Source of the DNA: Clostridiales bacterium
GTDB taxonomy: Bacteria; Bacillota_E; Sulfobacillia; Sulfobacillales; JAIMBI01
DNA: 42,178 nucleotides
Assembly: GCA_027318915.1 (NCBI GenBank)
Contig: DAHVOH010000024.1
Location: 1 to 42,178, forward strand
Direction of reading: 5' to 3'
Within the stretch, counting starts at the first letter, position 1, and each line of letters opens with the position of its first letter. The notes under the pieces were generated by a model, which saw nothing but the letters and a program-made list of their open reading frames with translations, was not told the origin of the DNA and ran no database searches. Shown in pieces: positions 25,462 to 33,764 of this stretch. Both the position numbers and the translations under genes were made by a program.

Positions 25462-26205
25462 TCAACCTCCGAGCTCCACTATGCGCTCCGTGCCGAAGAG
25501 CTTGTAGTCGTGCGACGGCAGCACCACGTCGGAGACCCGCGCGATGCGATGCATGGAGTCCAGCGCTTGATCCACCTGAACATGAAATCCGGGGGGAATA
25601 TCCTTCTCCAAGTTCTCGTACGTGAAAATCGCGTCGCCGGCAATCGTGAACCAGCCCTGGGCCGTCTTGACCCGCACGGCCTGCGACCCCGGCGTATGCC
25701 CGGGACTGTGCAGCACCTCGAGACCGGGCAAGATCTCCTGATCGCCGACCAGAGCTTCCAGGCGCCGCCCCTGGAAGGAAGGCGTCAGGCCGGCCTGAGG
25801 TGACAGGAAGGCCCGTTCAAAGAAGCGGCTCGGCGCGTACGCGTATCGAATCTCCTCACGCTGCGCCAACAGGCGGCTGTTGGGAAACAAGTCCAAGTTG
25901 CCGCAGTGGTCCCAATGCAGGTGTGTGAAGATGATGAGATCCACGTGACCCGGGTCGACGCCGATGGCCCGCAGTGCGTCGGCGGGCCGCTGATCGGGGG
26001 TGCGCGAGAGATTCTCGCCGATGATGTTGACGGCGACCTCCTCACTGTCCACGCTGGTGTCGACGATGACGCGGCGGGATCCTTCCAGATACCACATCAC
26101 GCGCGGAATGCGAAGCGTCTGCCCGACGTCGGTCAGGTATGTCAGGATGGACTTCTCGATGACGGACGTGCCCGTGTCCAACGCGATGAGCTTCCAGGTG
26201 TCCAT
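25462..26205 (-). CDS. metallo-beta-lactamase-fold hydrolase (lactonase-like)
   Basis: 247 residues. The metal site HLHWDH reads His95-x-His97-x-Asp99-His100, with further ligands in HSPGHTPGSQ and AGDAIF. The long N-terminal part with LDTGTSVIEKSILTYL and the overall length resemble AHL/sugar-lactone hydrolases of the AiiA/AttM group. The reaction is uncertain; a lactonase acting on the product of the neighbouring SDR is a reasonable guess. The ATG at 26205 follows GGGGGAG. It starts 49 bases after the SDR stop. Confidence 0.85.
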   Translation of the reverse strand: MDTWKLIALDTGTSVIEKSILTYLTDVGQTLRIPRVMWYLEGSRRVIVDTSVDSEEVAVNIIGENLSRTPDQRPADALRAIGVDPGHVDLIIFTHLHWDHCGNLDLFPNSRLLAQREEIRYAYAPSRFFERAFLSPQAGLTPSFQGRRLEALVGDQEILPGLEVLHSPGHTPGSQAVRVKTAQGWFTIAGDAIFTYENLEKDIPPGFHVQVDQALDSMHRIARVSDVVLPSHDYKLFGTERIVELGG

Positions 26206-26254
26206 GTCTCGTCTCCCCCGTCCACCGTGCGGCCCGCTTGGGAATGGAGGGCCC

Positions 26255-27031
26255 TCAGCGGCCAAATTCCAAGTTGGGCAGATCCCCGTTGATGTTGTAT
26301 CCCCCGTCCACGAACAGCACTTGACCGGTGATGTAGTGGGCTTCGGGACTCACCAAGAAGAGGACGGCATCCGCGATCCACTCCGCCTGACCCAGATAGC
26401 CCAGCGGAATGCGTTCCTCAAACGCCCGGGTGACCGCCGGGGTGAACATCGGCACGGTCAGCGGCGTCAGAATGTGACCCGGAGCCACCGCATTGACCGT
26501 GATGCGCGACGGGGCCAGCTCCAGGGCCAGGGCGCGCGTCAGCGCGTTGATGCCGCCCTTGCTGGCCGAGTATGGCCCGTTCAAGGGGCGGGTCACGGTG
26601 GACAGCACCGAGGAGATGTTCACGATGCGGCCCCCCGGACCCCGCTCCCGCAGCGACGGGATGGCTGCCCGGGACATGTAGAACACACCCGTCAGGTTCA
26701 CGTTGAGCACACGATGCCATTCCTCGTCGGTCAGATGCTCCATCAGACTCTGGTGAACAATGCCGGCATTGTTCACCAGCACGTCCACGCCGCCCCATTC
26801 CTCCACGATGGCTTGGAATCCCCGGTTGACCGACGCGGAGTCGGCCACGTCTATGGTGACGGGCAGCGCCTCCCCGCCCTGTTCACGAATCGTGTGGGCC
26901 GTGGCCGCCGCCGCCTCCGCACGAATGTCGGTCACCGCCACCCGATATCCCCGGCGCGCCAGACCCACCGCGCAGGCTTCCCCGATGCCCGATCCTGCGC
27001 CCGAGACCACCGCCGTCCTTGGTTCCGCCAT
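26255..27031 (-). CDS. SDR-family dehydrogenase (sugar or hydroxy-acid dehydrogenase type)
   Basis: 258 residues. The nucleotide motif is SGAGSGIG (10-17) with Asp35 after strand 2 (VAVTDIRAEA), which points to NAD preference. NNAG is at 87-90, the serine in NISSVLS and YxxxK at Tyr154/Lys158. VNAVAPGHILTPL is the usual VN-v-PG motif. The second ATG (27031) lies six bases after GGAGGGG; the one at 27037 abuts that site. The SurE gene ends 17 bases upstream. Together with a mutarotase and a lactonase-like protein it could oxidise a sugar at C1, an inference from context. Confidence 0.88.
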   Translation of the reverse strand: MAEPRTAVVSGAGSGIGEACAVGLARRGYRVAVTDIRAEAAAATAHTIREQGGEALPVTIDVADSASVNRGFQAIVEEWGGVDVLVNNAGIVHQSLMEHLTDEEWHRVLNVNLTGVFYMSRAAIPSLRERGPGGRIVNISSVLSTVTRPLNGPYSASKGGINALTRALALELAPSRITVNAVAPGHILTPLTVPMFTPAVTRAFEERIPLGYLGQAEWIADAVLFLVSPEAHYITGQVLFVDGGYNINGDLPNLEFGR

Positions 27032-27048
27032 GCCCATCCCCTCCGGTC

Positions 27049-27834
27049 TTATCTCACGTCCCCCGCCGAAAACCGAGCCCGAAAGTCTTCGAACCACCGC
27101 GTCAAGTCGGCGGGCACCTGGGCCGCGGCCGTTCCGGTCCCTGTGGCCACCCATCCCACCGTGGGGCCGGTGCGAATGAGCTGGCCGTCCGTATCCGGGC
27201 TGGGGTCCGGGACCGTTCGCGGCTGAACCACCCGCGCCTCCCATTGCCCGGAGCTCAACGGAAGCACGTCCAACTCGTTCTGGTTGTATACATACTGCCC
27301 CTGGGGAGCCAGCCGCGGCACGTGCCGAGCCAAGGCCGGCTCATTGGGAAAGTTGACGTTGATGACCAGTCCGTGGCCGGCCGCGTCCCACAGGCCGCCG
27401 CGCCAATAACTCATCAGGGCGTCCGCGGCGGCATCGAAGTGGTAGGGGTCCGGCCAACCCACCGTGTCGAGCGACACGGCCATCGCCGGCACACCGCGCC
27501 GGGCCGCCTCCAGCGCGCCGCCCACGGTTCCCGAGTACCACACGTCCCAGGCTAGGTTGGCTCCTTTGTTGATCCCGGAGCACACCGCATCAAACGCGCC
27601 CAGCTGAGTCAGGGCAAACATCACGCAGTCGACCGGAGTGCCTTCCACGCCATACACGGCGTCCGCCATTCGCTGGACGCGGTAACTGCGATGAAACGTG
27701 AAGCCCTGACTCACCGCCGAACGTTCGCTGACGGGCGCCACCACCACCACGTCATGGTCTTGGACGACCGCGCGCTCCAGGGCCTGCAGGCCGGGGGCCC
27801 CCAATCCATCGTCATTGATCAGCAAGATGCGCAC
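27049..27834 (-). CDS. surE: 5'/3'-nucleotidase SurE
   Basis: 261 residues. Metal-binding NDDG at residues 7-10 in MRILLINDDGLGAPG, followed by VVAPVSERSAVSQGFTFHRS and the SGINKGANLAWDVWYSGTVG core, are all diagnostic for SurE phosphatases. The enzyme removes phosphate from nucleoside monophosphates and some phosphorylated sugars. GTG at 27834 follows CGGAGGA by seven bases. It lies 75 bases after the GDPD gene. Presence in a catabolic operon rather than its common pcm/rpoS context is notable and suggests dephosphorylation of an imported or released phosphomonoester. Confidence 0.94.
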   Translation of the reverse strand: MRILLINDDGLGAPGLQALERAVVQDHDVVVVAPVSERSAVSQGFTFHRSYRVQRMADAVYGVEGTPVDCVMFALTQLGAFDAVCSGINKGANLAWDVWYSGTVGGALEAARRGVPAMAVSLDTVGWPDPYHFDAAADALMSYWRGGLWDAAGHGLVINVNFPNEPALARHVPRLAPQGQYVYNQNELDVLPLSSGQWEARVVQPRTVPDPSPDTDGQLIRTGPTVGWVATGTGTAAAQVPADLTRWFEDFRARFSAGDVR

Positions 27835-27909
27835 TGCACGTCCTCCGAACTCTCAACGGATCGCCGACACCATTGCCACCGGCCCCCGAAGGCCGCGCCG
27901 GTTCCGACG

Positions 27910-28662
27910 TTAAGCGGGAGCCGTCCGTCTCAGCGACGCCGCCCACGCCGGGTCGTCCACAAAGACCGCGTCGATGGCGTCCACGGGCAACTGCTCCACG
28001 TCGGCCGCCGACTTCAACGACCAGACGGCGATGCGAAGGCCGTGCGCCCGCATCGCGGCCAAATCGGCGACCGGCGCCATGTCGCGATGCAGGTGGACAA
28101 ACTTCGCGCCGACGGCCGCCGCCACGGTCCACGGTTCCAACAGGCGGGCCATGCCCCAGGCGGCGGCCCGGTCCACCTGGGGCGCCAATCGGGCGGACTC
28201 CCGCAGGGCAAACTGGTCAAACGACGACACCATGACCCGGTCCTCGGCCCGGTGCGCGGCAATGATGGCCAGCGTGCGAGGAACCAGCTCGGGATAGAAA
28301 TGGGGACCATTCTTGTACTCCACGCAAAACTTCGTATCGGCCGGCAGGGCGTCCAGCACATCCTCCAGCCGGGGCACGCCGTCTGGCGACCAACTTCCGT
28401 CGGGATTCTTGGCCCTAAGCCGACGAAGTTCCGGCCATGTAAACGTCCCCACCCATCCGTGACCGTCGGTCGTGCGGTCCACCGCATCATCGTGCAGGAC
28501 CACCACCGTGTTGTCCGCCGCGAGTTGGACATCCAATTCAATACCGTCCACACGACCCGCCAGCGCGGCGGCGAAGGAGGGGAGGGTATTTTCGGCCAGG
28601 AGCGCCGGGGCGCCCCGATGACCCCAGACAAACACGCGATGCCGGTCCGACCCTGTCTGCAT
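27910..28662 (-). CDS. glycerophosphodiester phosphodiesterase (UgpQ-like, cytoplasmic)
   Basis: 250 residues without signal peptide. GDPD signatures: WGHRGAPALLAENTLPSF (HRG, E-NT), GIELDVQLAADN (E-D pair) and VVVLHDDAVDRTTDGHG (HD, R-T-G). The enzyme cuts glycerophosphodiesters to glycerol-3-phosphate and an alcohol. The ATG at 28662 has a GGGGGA sequence about 11 bases upstream, slightly distant. The gene is first in its operon, directly after a promoter with a LacI-type operator. CUT1 importers of the Ugp kind carry its substrates, and such an importer is encoded just upstream. Confidence 0.93.
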   Translation of the reverse strand: MQTGSDRHRVFVWGHRGAPALLAENTLPSFAAALAGRVDGIELDVQLAADNTVVVLHDDAVDRTTDGHGWVGTFTWPELRRLRAKNPDGSWSPDGVPRLEDVLDALPADTKFCVEYKNGPHFYPELVPRTLAIIAAHRAEDRVMVSSFDQFALRESARLAPQVDRAAAWGMARLLEPWTVAAAVGAKFVHLHRDMAPVADLAAMRAHGLRIAVWSLKSAADVEQLPVDAIDAVFVDDPAWAASLRRTAPA

Positions 28663-28719
28663 GCCGATGTCGTCCCCCTGCCACCCCGCCGGCCGCCGCG
28701 GAACCGCGCCGGGTGAAAA

Positions 28720-28768
28720 TGTATACGGTTACATTCCTCATCGTAGACGCCTCGCAGAGCCCCGTCAA
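28720..28768 (-). promoter_or_regulatory. promoter with LacI-type operator for the GDPD operon
   Basis: On the minus strand TTGACG (28768-28763), a 17-base spacer and TACGAT (28745-28740) form a sigma-A-type promoter. Six bases later comes the palindrome-like TGTAACCGTATACA (28733-28720), which fits the cre/LacI consensus TGnAnnCGnTnnCA. The layout equals that of the importer promoter at 33445-33492, so one LacI protein probably represses both. Confidence 0.75.
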
Positions 28769-28797
28769 CGGCCGATGTCCCGGGAATTCCGTTCCTT

Positions 28798-29412
28798 TCA
28801 CCGTTCCGCCCAGGGCTCCCCCGGGGCAAGACGCCGCAGGTCTCGGAGAAACTGCTCGAGGTCGCCGAAGAGTATGGCGTGAAGACCCAGATCGCGGGCC
28901 ACGATGAGGTTGCTCTCCCGGTCATCCACAAACAGGCACTGCGGCGGGGCGCTTTCGGTCAGTTCCAAGGCGCGCCGATAAATGGCCGGGTCCGGTTTGG
29001 CCGCCCCGACCCGCGCCGAATTGACCACTGCATCGAAGGCATCATCCAAGGCGAACTTCTGCAGGCGCTCCTCCAGGGTCGTGTCCGCGTTGCTGACCAG
29101 GATCACCTCCAGCCCGCCGCGGTGGACGTCCCGCACCCATTGCGCCATGCGCTCGTTGACCACCCACTCATGCCGATCACGCAGTTCGGTCAATACCGCC
29201 GAATCCATACCCAGCTGGTCCGCCACCCGACGCATATACTCGGCGTAGTCAATCGCGCCGGTCCGGCACGCGGGCCAGGGGCTTTCGGGACCATAGAACA
29301 GATCCTCGACATGAGCCGGGGCGCCCCAGTCACGCTGCAGCATCTCCCAGAAGGCGGGATTGGAGCTCAACAGCACGCCGCCCACATCCACCAGCAGGGT
29401 CTTCACACGCAT
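28798..29412 (-). CDS. HAD-superfamily phosphatase (YihX-like)
   Basis: 204 residues. HAD motif I is VDVGGVL with Asp9, motif II VSNAD, motif III the lysine in AAKPDPAIY, and motif IV FVDDRESNL. The nucleophile motif is D-x-G-G, as in YihX-type phosphatases, which act on sugar phosphates such as glucose-1-phosphate. The ATG at 29412 is six bases from GGGAGG. It ends about 30 bases before the -35 of the next operon, so it is the last gene of the importer operon. The substrate is unknown. Confidence 0.88.
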   Translation of the reverse strand: MRVKTLLVDVGGVLLSSNPAFWEMLQRDWGAPAHVEDLFYGPESPWPACRTGAIDYAEYMRRVADQLGMDSAVLTELRDRHEWVVNERMAQWVRDVHRGGLEVILVSNADTTLEERLQKFALDDAFDAVVNSARVGAAKPDPAIYRRALELTESAPPQCLFVDDRESNLIVARDLGLHAILFGDLEQFLRDLRRLAPGEPWAER

Positions 29413-29449
29413 GGCCATCCTCCCGTGTGCACGTTTGTTGCCGATCCGC

Positions 29450-30106
29450 CTACAACCGCCGCCCCACGGCCTCTCCCGTGGAAACTCGAAACGGGAGTCC
29501 ATGGCCCGGCACCAGAATATCGGCCAGGCTCACCAAGTGGTCGCGGCTGGCGATCGCCAGATCCCGGTCAAAGAATATGGGCTCGGGCGCCGCCGCGGTG
29601 AGACTGTCTTGGGTGGGACAGGCATCGCCGGCCAAGACCACCCGGCCCGATTCGGTCTGCACCGCCATCGCCAAATGCCCGGCCGTATGGCCGGGACTGG
29701 GAATCGGCCGCACGTCGGCGGGCCAGGCCTCGTCCTCCACCATCACGACCCGCGCCGCTGTCCGCAGAGCGGGTAGCAGAAACGCCGGAGTGGCAATGTC
29801 GCGCGGGGGCATCGCCGCCGCGGCCTGCCATTCGGCCTGTGACACCATGAATGTCGCGCGGGGGAACATTTCGAAGTTCAGCGCGTGATCCCAGTGCAGA
29901 TGAGACAGAACGACCCGGCCAATGTCCTCCGGGCGGAGACCCCGCTCGGCCAGCCGCCGTCGCACCGTCAACCGCTGGTGAAATTCGCCCACGTCAAACA
30001 GCCATGCGCCGTCATCGGCGGTGATCAGGCAGACGGACGTCCAGATGATGTTGCCGTCGTCGCTCTTCTCAAGCCGCCCGGGTGCCAGAATCTCCACACT
30101 GGCCAC
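29450..30106 (-). CDS. metallo-beta-lactamase-fold hydrolase
   Basis: 218 residues. HLHWDH gives His69, His71, Asp73, His74; HTAGH and AGDAC supply other metal ligands. The N-terminal VEILAPGRLEKSDDGNIIWT matches a group of short MBL proteins of unknown substrate. GTG at 30106 follows AAGGGAG by seven bases. The open frame continues far upstream into the binding-protein gene, but that extension is a shadow. It is a second MBL enzyme in the same regulon, only distantly like the one at 25462-26205. It follows the binding protein by 113 bases and precedes the HAD gene by 37. Confidence 0.85.
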   Translation of the reverse strand: MASVEILAPGRLEKSDDGNIIWTSVCLITADDGAWLFDVGEFHQRLTVRRRLAERGLRPEDIGRVVLSHLHWDHALNFEMFPRATFMVSQAEWQAAAAMPPRDIATPAFLLPALRTAARVVMVEDEAWPADVRPIPSPGHTAGHLAMAVQTESGRVVLAGDACPTQDSLTAAAPEPIFFDRDLAIASRDHLVSLADILVPGHGLPFRVSTGEAVGRRL

Positions 30107-30219
30107 AGGCCCGCTCCCTTTCCTAATGGTGCCGGCGCGTCGCCGGTGCGCCGCCAACGGCGAGGCAGGCGCCCGGGCTTGCCACCCAGACGCCTGCCCG
30201 ACCGGTTGCGCGCGGGGGG

Positions 30220-31533
30220 CTAGCTCCCTGAGGAGATCAGGGCGTCCGCCTGCTGCGCCGCCGTCTTCAACGCCGTCAGAGGAGGCGTGTTGGAGAAGTA
30301 CATGGCGTCCATCGCTTCCTGCGCATATCCGTAGATGCCCAGATAGTGCGGGGAGGGCGGCGGAGCATGTTGGTACTTGACTTCCTCCAGCGCCACCTTG
30401 AACGCGGGATTGCTGGCCAAGAAGCTCTGGAACTGCGGGTTGCTCAGCACCGCTTTCTGAACCGGCAGGTAGCCGGTCTCTTCCGACCACTTCATCGTCT
30501 GGGCCGGCTGAGTCCACCACTGCATGAACGTCCAGGCCGCCTGCTGCGTCGCCTTGGGCAAGCCGGCCATCATGACGATGTTGGCGCCGCCCGGCGGGAC
30601 CGCCCGCACCTTGTACTTGGGCATCATCATGGCGCCCCACTGGAACTTGGTGCCGACTTCCTTGGTGACAGTCCCGATGCTGGCCGAGGAGTCTTCGCTC
30701 ATGGCCACATTGCCGTTGTAGAACGAAGCCGTGGTGAGTCCCCATCCGTCGGCGCCGCTCTGGATGATGGCGTCGCCCTGCTTCTGCAGATTCACGGTCA
30801 TCTGGAACAACGCCGCGGCCTGCGGCGTGTCAAAGACGGCACGCTGCAGGTTCGGGGACAGGATGTGCTGTCCGGATTCCCAGGTGTACACTTCCCAGAA
30901 CCACCACTGATCCAGGGGCGAGAAGCCGTACACCTTGGAGGAGCCGCTGCCGTGGGTCAGTTTGACCGCGTCGGCCTCCACCTGGCTCCACGTGTTGGGC
31001 GGGCCGCTCAGACCGGCCGCGGCAAACATCGTCTTGTTCCAAAACATGATGGGCAGGCTCCGGTTGAACGGCAGGCCGTACGTCACCCCCTTGTACTGGG
31101 TGCTCTCCATCATCCCGGTCAAAAAGTCGCTCGGTTTGTCGCCGGTGGAACTGTTGATGAATGAGGTGAGCGGCTGCAGCGCGCCGGTCGAGGCAAAGAC
31201 CGGCATCGAGTGCACTTCCAGCTGCACCAGGTCCGGCACGTCGTGCGCCTCGATGGCCGCGAGCAGCTTTTGCTGCTCCGGCCCGCCGCCGGTGTAGCTG
31301 CCTTCATAGTCCGCCACGATGTGCACGTGCGGATGTGTCTTGTTGAACTGGGCGATCAACGCCTGGAACTGTTGTGCCAGCGTGCCGCCGAGGCCGTACC
31401 ACAGGGTGACCGTCACCGGCTTGCTGGGGGTCTTGGCCTTGGGCGCCGAGGCGCTGGCTCCGCAGCCCGCCAGCAATACCGCGCTGGCCAGGGCCGCGCC
31501 GGCCAGGGCACCTTTTCTAGAACGATGCAACAC
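30220..31533 (-). CDS. ABC transporter substrate-binding lipoprotein, family 1 (UgpB-like)
   Basis: 437 residues. A signal peptide ends in LLAGC (lipobox) and a linker rich in Ser/Ala/Lys. VTVTLWYGLGGTLAQQFQAL with FNKTHPHVHIV is the SBP_bac_1 start, and ETGYLPVQKAVLSNPQFQSF the late G-YLP motif seen in UgpB and similar proteins. TTASFYNGNVAMSEDSSASI is the conserved mid-protein G-aAM segment. GTG at 31533 lies six bases after GGAGGGG; the TTG three bases earlier is a weaker choice. With two permeases upstream it forms a CUT1 importer lacking its own ATPase. The UgpQ-like enzyme in the same regulon makes glycerophosphodiesters or glycerol phosphate a plausible ligand. Confidence 0.92.
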   Translation of the reverse strand: MLHRSRKGALAGAALASAVLLAGCGASASAPKAKTPSKPVTVTLWYGLGGTLAQQFQALIAQFNKTHPHVHIVADYEGSYTGGGPEQQKLLAAIEAHDVPDLVQLEVHSMPVFASTGALQPLTSFINSSTGDKPSDFLTGMMESTQYKGVTYGLPFNRSLPIMFWNKTMFAAAGLSGPPNTWSQVEADAVKLTHGSGSSKVYGFSPLDQWWFWEVYTWESGQHILSPNLQRAVFDTPQAAALFQMTVNLQKQGDAIIQSGADGWGLTTASFYNGNVAMSEDSSASIGTVTKEVGTKFQWGAMMMPKYKVRAVPPGGANIVMMAGLPKATQQAAWTFMQWWTQPAQTMKWSEETGYLPVQKAVLSNPQFQSFLASNPAFKVALEEVKYQHAPPPSPHYLGIYGYAQEAMDAMYFSNTPPLTALKTAAQQADALISSGS

Positions 31534-31586
31534 CAATTTCCCCTCCTCCTCGGACCCTTCTCAGACTGCCATCAACGCTCGCGCCG

Positions 31587-32432
31587 CTATCCCTTGATCC
31601 CATAGGCAAGCACCCCCTTGACGATATAGCGCTGTCCCCATACGAACACCGCCACCAGCGGGAGGATGGTCAGCACGTTGGCGGCCATTAGGAGATTCCA
31701 TAAGATCTGGTCGGGCTGAGCCTCGGTGAAGTAGGACAACCCCACCGGCACGACCCAGTACTGGCTGGTGTTGGTCACCAGCAGGGGCCAGAAGAGGTAT
31801 CCATAGTGAAAAACGCCGTTCAGCAGGGCCAGCGTGATGAGCGCCGACTTGGTGTTGGGAATGACCAGTCGGCGCAGGATGGTCCAATGCGACGCCCCGT
31901 CCATCTTCATGGCTTCGAGCAGCGTCACCGGAATCCGCAGGTAGGCCTGCCGCAAGAAGAAAATCCCAAATCCTGTCCCGATAAACGGCACGATCAGCGC
32001 CTGATAGGTGTTCACCCAGCGGAGGTCGCTGAGAATGACGTAGTCCGGGATAAAGATGGCTTGAATGGGAATCATCATCGACACGATGACCAGGGCAAAA
32101 ACGATGTGGCGCATCCGGACGCTGGTGAACACGATCCCGTAGGCCGCGAAGGCCGACGTGATGAGCTGGCAGGCCACGATGACGCCGGTCGTAAAGAAGC
32201 TGTTGAAGAAGTAGTGTCCCAGGGACTGCGACTTGAACGCGGTCACGTAATTGGAGAAATCCAGCCGCGTGGGCAGCAGATGCTGGGAAAACATCGAACT
32301 CAACGGTTCGATGGACCCGAGCAGCATCCAGATCACCGGGATCATCACCAACAGGGCGATCACGGTCAGAATGAGGTAGCTGCTCCATGTGGCCCAGCCT
32401 CGCCGTGCCGTCAATTGTCCGTCACCACCCAT
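31587..32432 (-). CDS. ABC transporter permease, CUT1 family (MalG/UgpE type)
   Basis: 281 residues, six membrane helices starting with SSYLILTVIALLVMIPVIWM. The coupling loop is EAMKMDGASHWTILRRLVIP, the normal EAA pattern. The start ATG at 32432 lies 22 bases inside the end of the preceding permease gene, so translation is coupled. Its own ribosome site is weak. The C-terminus VKGVLAYGIKG is typical of the subfamily. It forms the channel with the MalF-type partner. Confidence 0.92.
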   Translation of the reverse strand: MGGDGQLTARRGWATWSSYLILTVIALLVMIPVIWMLLGSIEPLSSMFSQHLLPTRLDFSNYVTAFKSQSLGHYFFNSFFTTGVIVACQLITSAFAAYGIVFTSVRMRHIVFALVIVSMMIPIQAIFIPDYVILSDLRWVNTYQALIVPFIGTGFGIFFLRQAYLRIPVTLLEAMKMDGASHWTILRRLVIPNTKSALITLALLNGVFHYGYLFWPLLVTNTSQYWVVPVGLSYFTEAQPDQILWNLLMAANVLTILPLVAVFVWGQRYIVKGVLAYGIKG

Positions 32433-33367
32433 CTTCTGGCCAGCAGGAACTGACCCGCCGTCAACGCCGCCAAGATGACCATCATCGCGACGGACGCGGT
32501 GGCTGCCGACCCAAAGTTAAAGAACTGGAAGCCTTCCGTGAAGATGTAGTACGTCAGCGTGCGGGTGGCCGTGGCCGGTCCGCCCTGGGTCATGATGTAA
32601 ATCTGGTCAAAGGCTTGGAAGGACTGGATGACGCTGAACACCAAGGCAAAGAAGATGCTCGGCGTGATGCTGGGGATAACCACCTTCCAGAACACCGCCC
32701 GGCCGTTCGCGCCATCGACGGCGGCCGCTTCTTTCAAGTTGGTGTCCACGGTCTGGAGCCCGCCCAGGAAAATCATCATGTAAAAGCCCAGGTATTCCCA
32801 GGTGGTGACGGCTATGATGGCCAAAAGCGCCGTGTGCACGTTGCCCAGCCAGTCCACCGGCGGAATCCCCACCATCCGCAGGACCAGGTCCACAAATCCG
32901 TACTGCGGCTCCAGCAGCCAGAGAAACGCGACGCCCGAGCTGACCAGGGGAAACACGTACGGGAGAAAGAACACCGTCCGATAGATCTTGCTGCCCTGCA
33001 GACCCTTGTCCAACAGCGTCGCCAACAGGAGGCCGACCACCACCACGGACGCCGTGACCCCCACGGCGAAGATGCCGGTGTGCAGAAGGGCCATCCCAAA
33101 GCTTCCCGAATGCAGCAGCGCATTGTAGTTTTCGCCGCCCACGAATTGGCTGGTCGGGTTCAAGACGGTCGAATGGAACATGCTGAGGTAGACCACGTAG
33201 CCGGCCGGGATGAGGAAGAAACCCAGCACGGTGAGCATGCCCGGCACCAAAAACAGCCACTCCCACGGACGAAAGTGACGTCGGCGCGCGGTGCCCGGTT
33301 GACCGGAACCGCGTCGAGCTCCGAGCCCGAACCAGCTGAAGACATGCCGCCCCATGGTGCTGAGCAT
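32411..33367 (-). CDS. ABC transporter permease, CUT1 family (MalF/UgpA type)
   Basis: 318 residues. After a basic tail the first helix is WEWLFLVPGMLTVLGFFLIP. The EAA loop is EAAAVDGANGRAVFWKVVIP and the YIMTQGGPATATRTLTYYIF segment is the conserved GGP region. The ATG at 33367 follows GGGAG, with the second in-frame Met (STMGRH) as an alternative. It is the first gene of the importer operon, about 80 bases after the operator/promoter. No ATP-binding subunit lies in the window, so a shared MsmX/UgpC-type ATPase from elsewhere is needed. Confidence 0.92.
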   Translation of the reverse strand: MLSTMGRHVFSWFGLGARRGSGQPGTARRRHFRPWEWLFLVPGMLTVLGFFLIPAGYVVYLSMFHSTVLNPTSQFVGGENYNALLHSGSFGMALLHTGIFAVGVTASVVVVGLLLATLLDKGLQGSKIYRTVFFLPYVFPLVSSGVAFLWLLEPQYGFVDLVLRMVGIPPVDWLGNVHTALLAIIAVTTWEYLGFYMMIFLGGLQTVDTNLKEAAAVDGANGRAVFWKVVIPSITPSIFFALVFSVIQSFQAFDQIYIMTQGGPATATRTLTYYIFTEGFQFFNFGSAATASVAMMVILAALTAGQFLLARRWVVTDN

Positions 33368-33444
33368 TGTCCGCTCCCGTCCGAATGGAATTTCTGCCGC
33401 GGCGGTCGGTGTCCAAGCAATCGTCTGCAAGAACCAGCAATAGC

Positions 33445-33492
33445 GTATGCGTTTACATTGAGATGGTACCGGCAGGAGGTCAAGCTGTCAAC
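33445..33492 (-). promoter_or_regulatory. promoter with LacI-type operator for the importer operon
   Basis: On the minus strand a perfect TTGACA (33492-33487), 17-base spacer and TACCAT (33469-33464) form the promoter. Five bases on lies TGTAAACGCATACG (33458-33445), close to the LacI/CcpA consensus TGnAAnCGnnTnCA. An operator at the transcription start is the classical place for repression. Confidence 0.78.
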
Positions 33493-33695
33493 GCTCTGCC
33501 CGCCACGATCCCGTCCAGGTGTGGCGTGGCCGGCCGGGAGATGCCCGGCCGCCATGGCCGCAGGAGCCTCGTCCGCTCGAGCAAAACGGGACGGCTCTGC
33601 GGTTTTCCGGGTGTGCACGGCCACGCTTCGGACTCCCGTTCCCGAAACTGTGGCCCGGCGCGGCTAAGAACGCCATCGGCGAGCGTTCGCCGTGG

Positions 33696-33749
33696 TACAA
33701 TAGCGCCCAGAACCATTTCCGCTGGCAGAATACATCGTAAACGTTTCCA
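33696..33749 (+). promoter_or_regulatory. lacI promoter and autoregulatory operator
   Basis: An extended -10, TGGTACAAT, has its hexamer at 33696-33701. No clear -35 is seen. At 33736-33749 CGTAAACGTTTCCA gives a third LacI-type palindrome, 35 bases past the -10 and ending 15 bases before the lacI start. It would act as a downstream roadblock for autoregulation. Confidence 0.65.
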
Positions 33750-33764
33750 TAATCAGAGGTGGCG

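Noticed and set aside
30107..30745. N-terminal extension of the metallo-hydrolase at 29450
   Set aside because: The frame is open but overlaps the binding-protein gene and encodes no domain, while GTG 30106 has a proper ribosome site.
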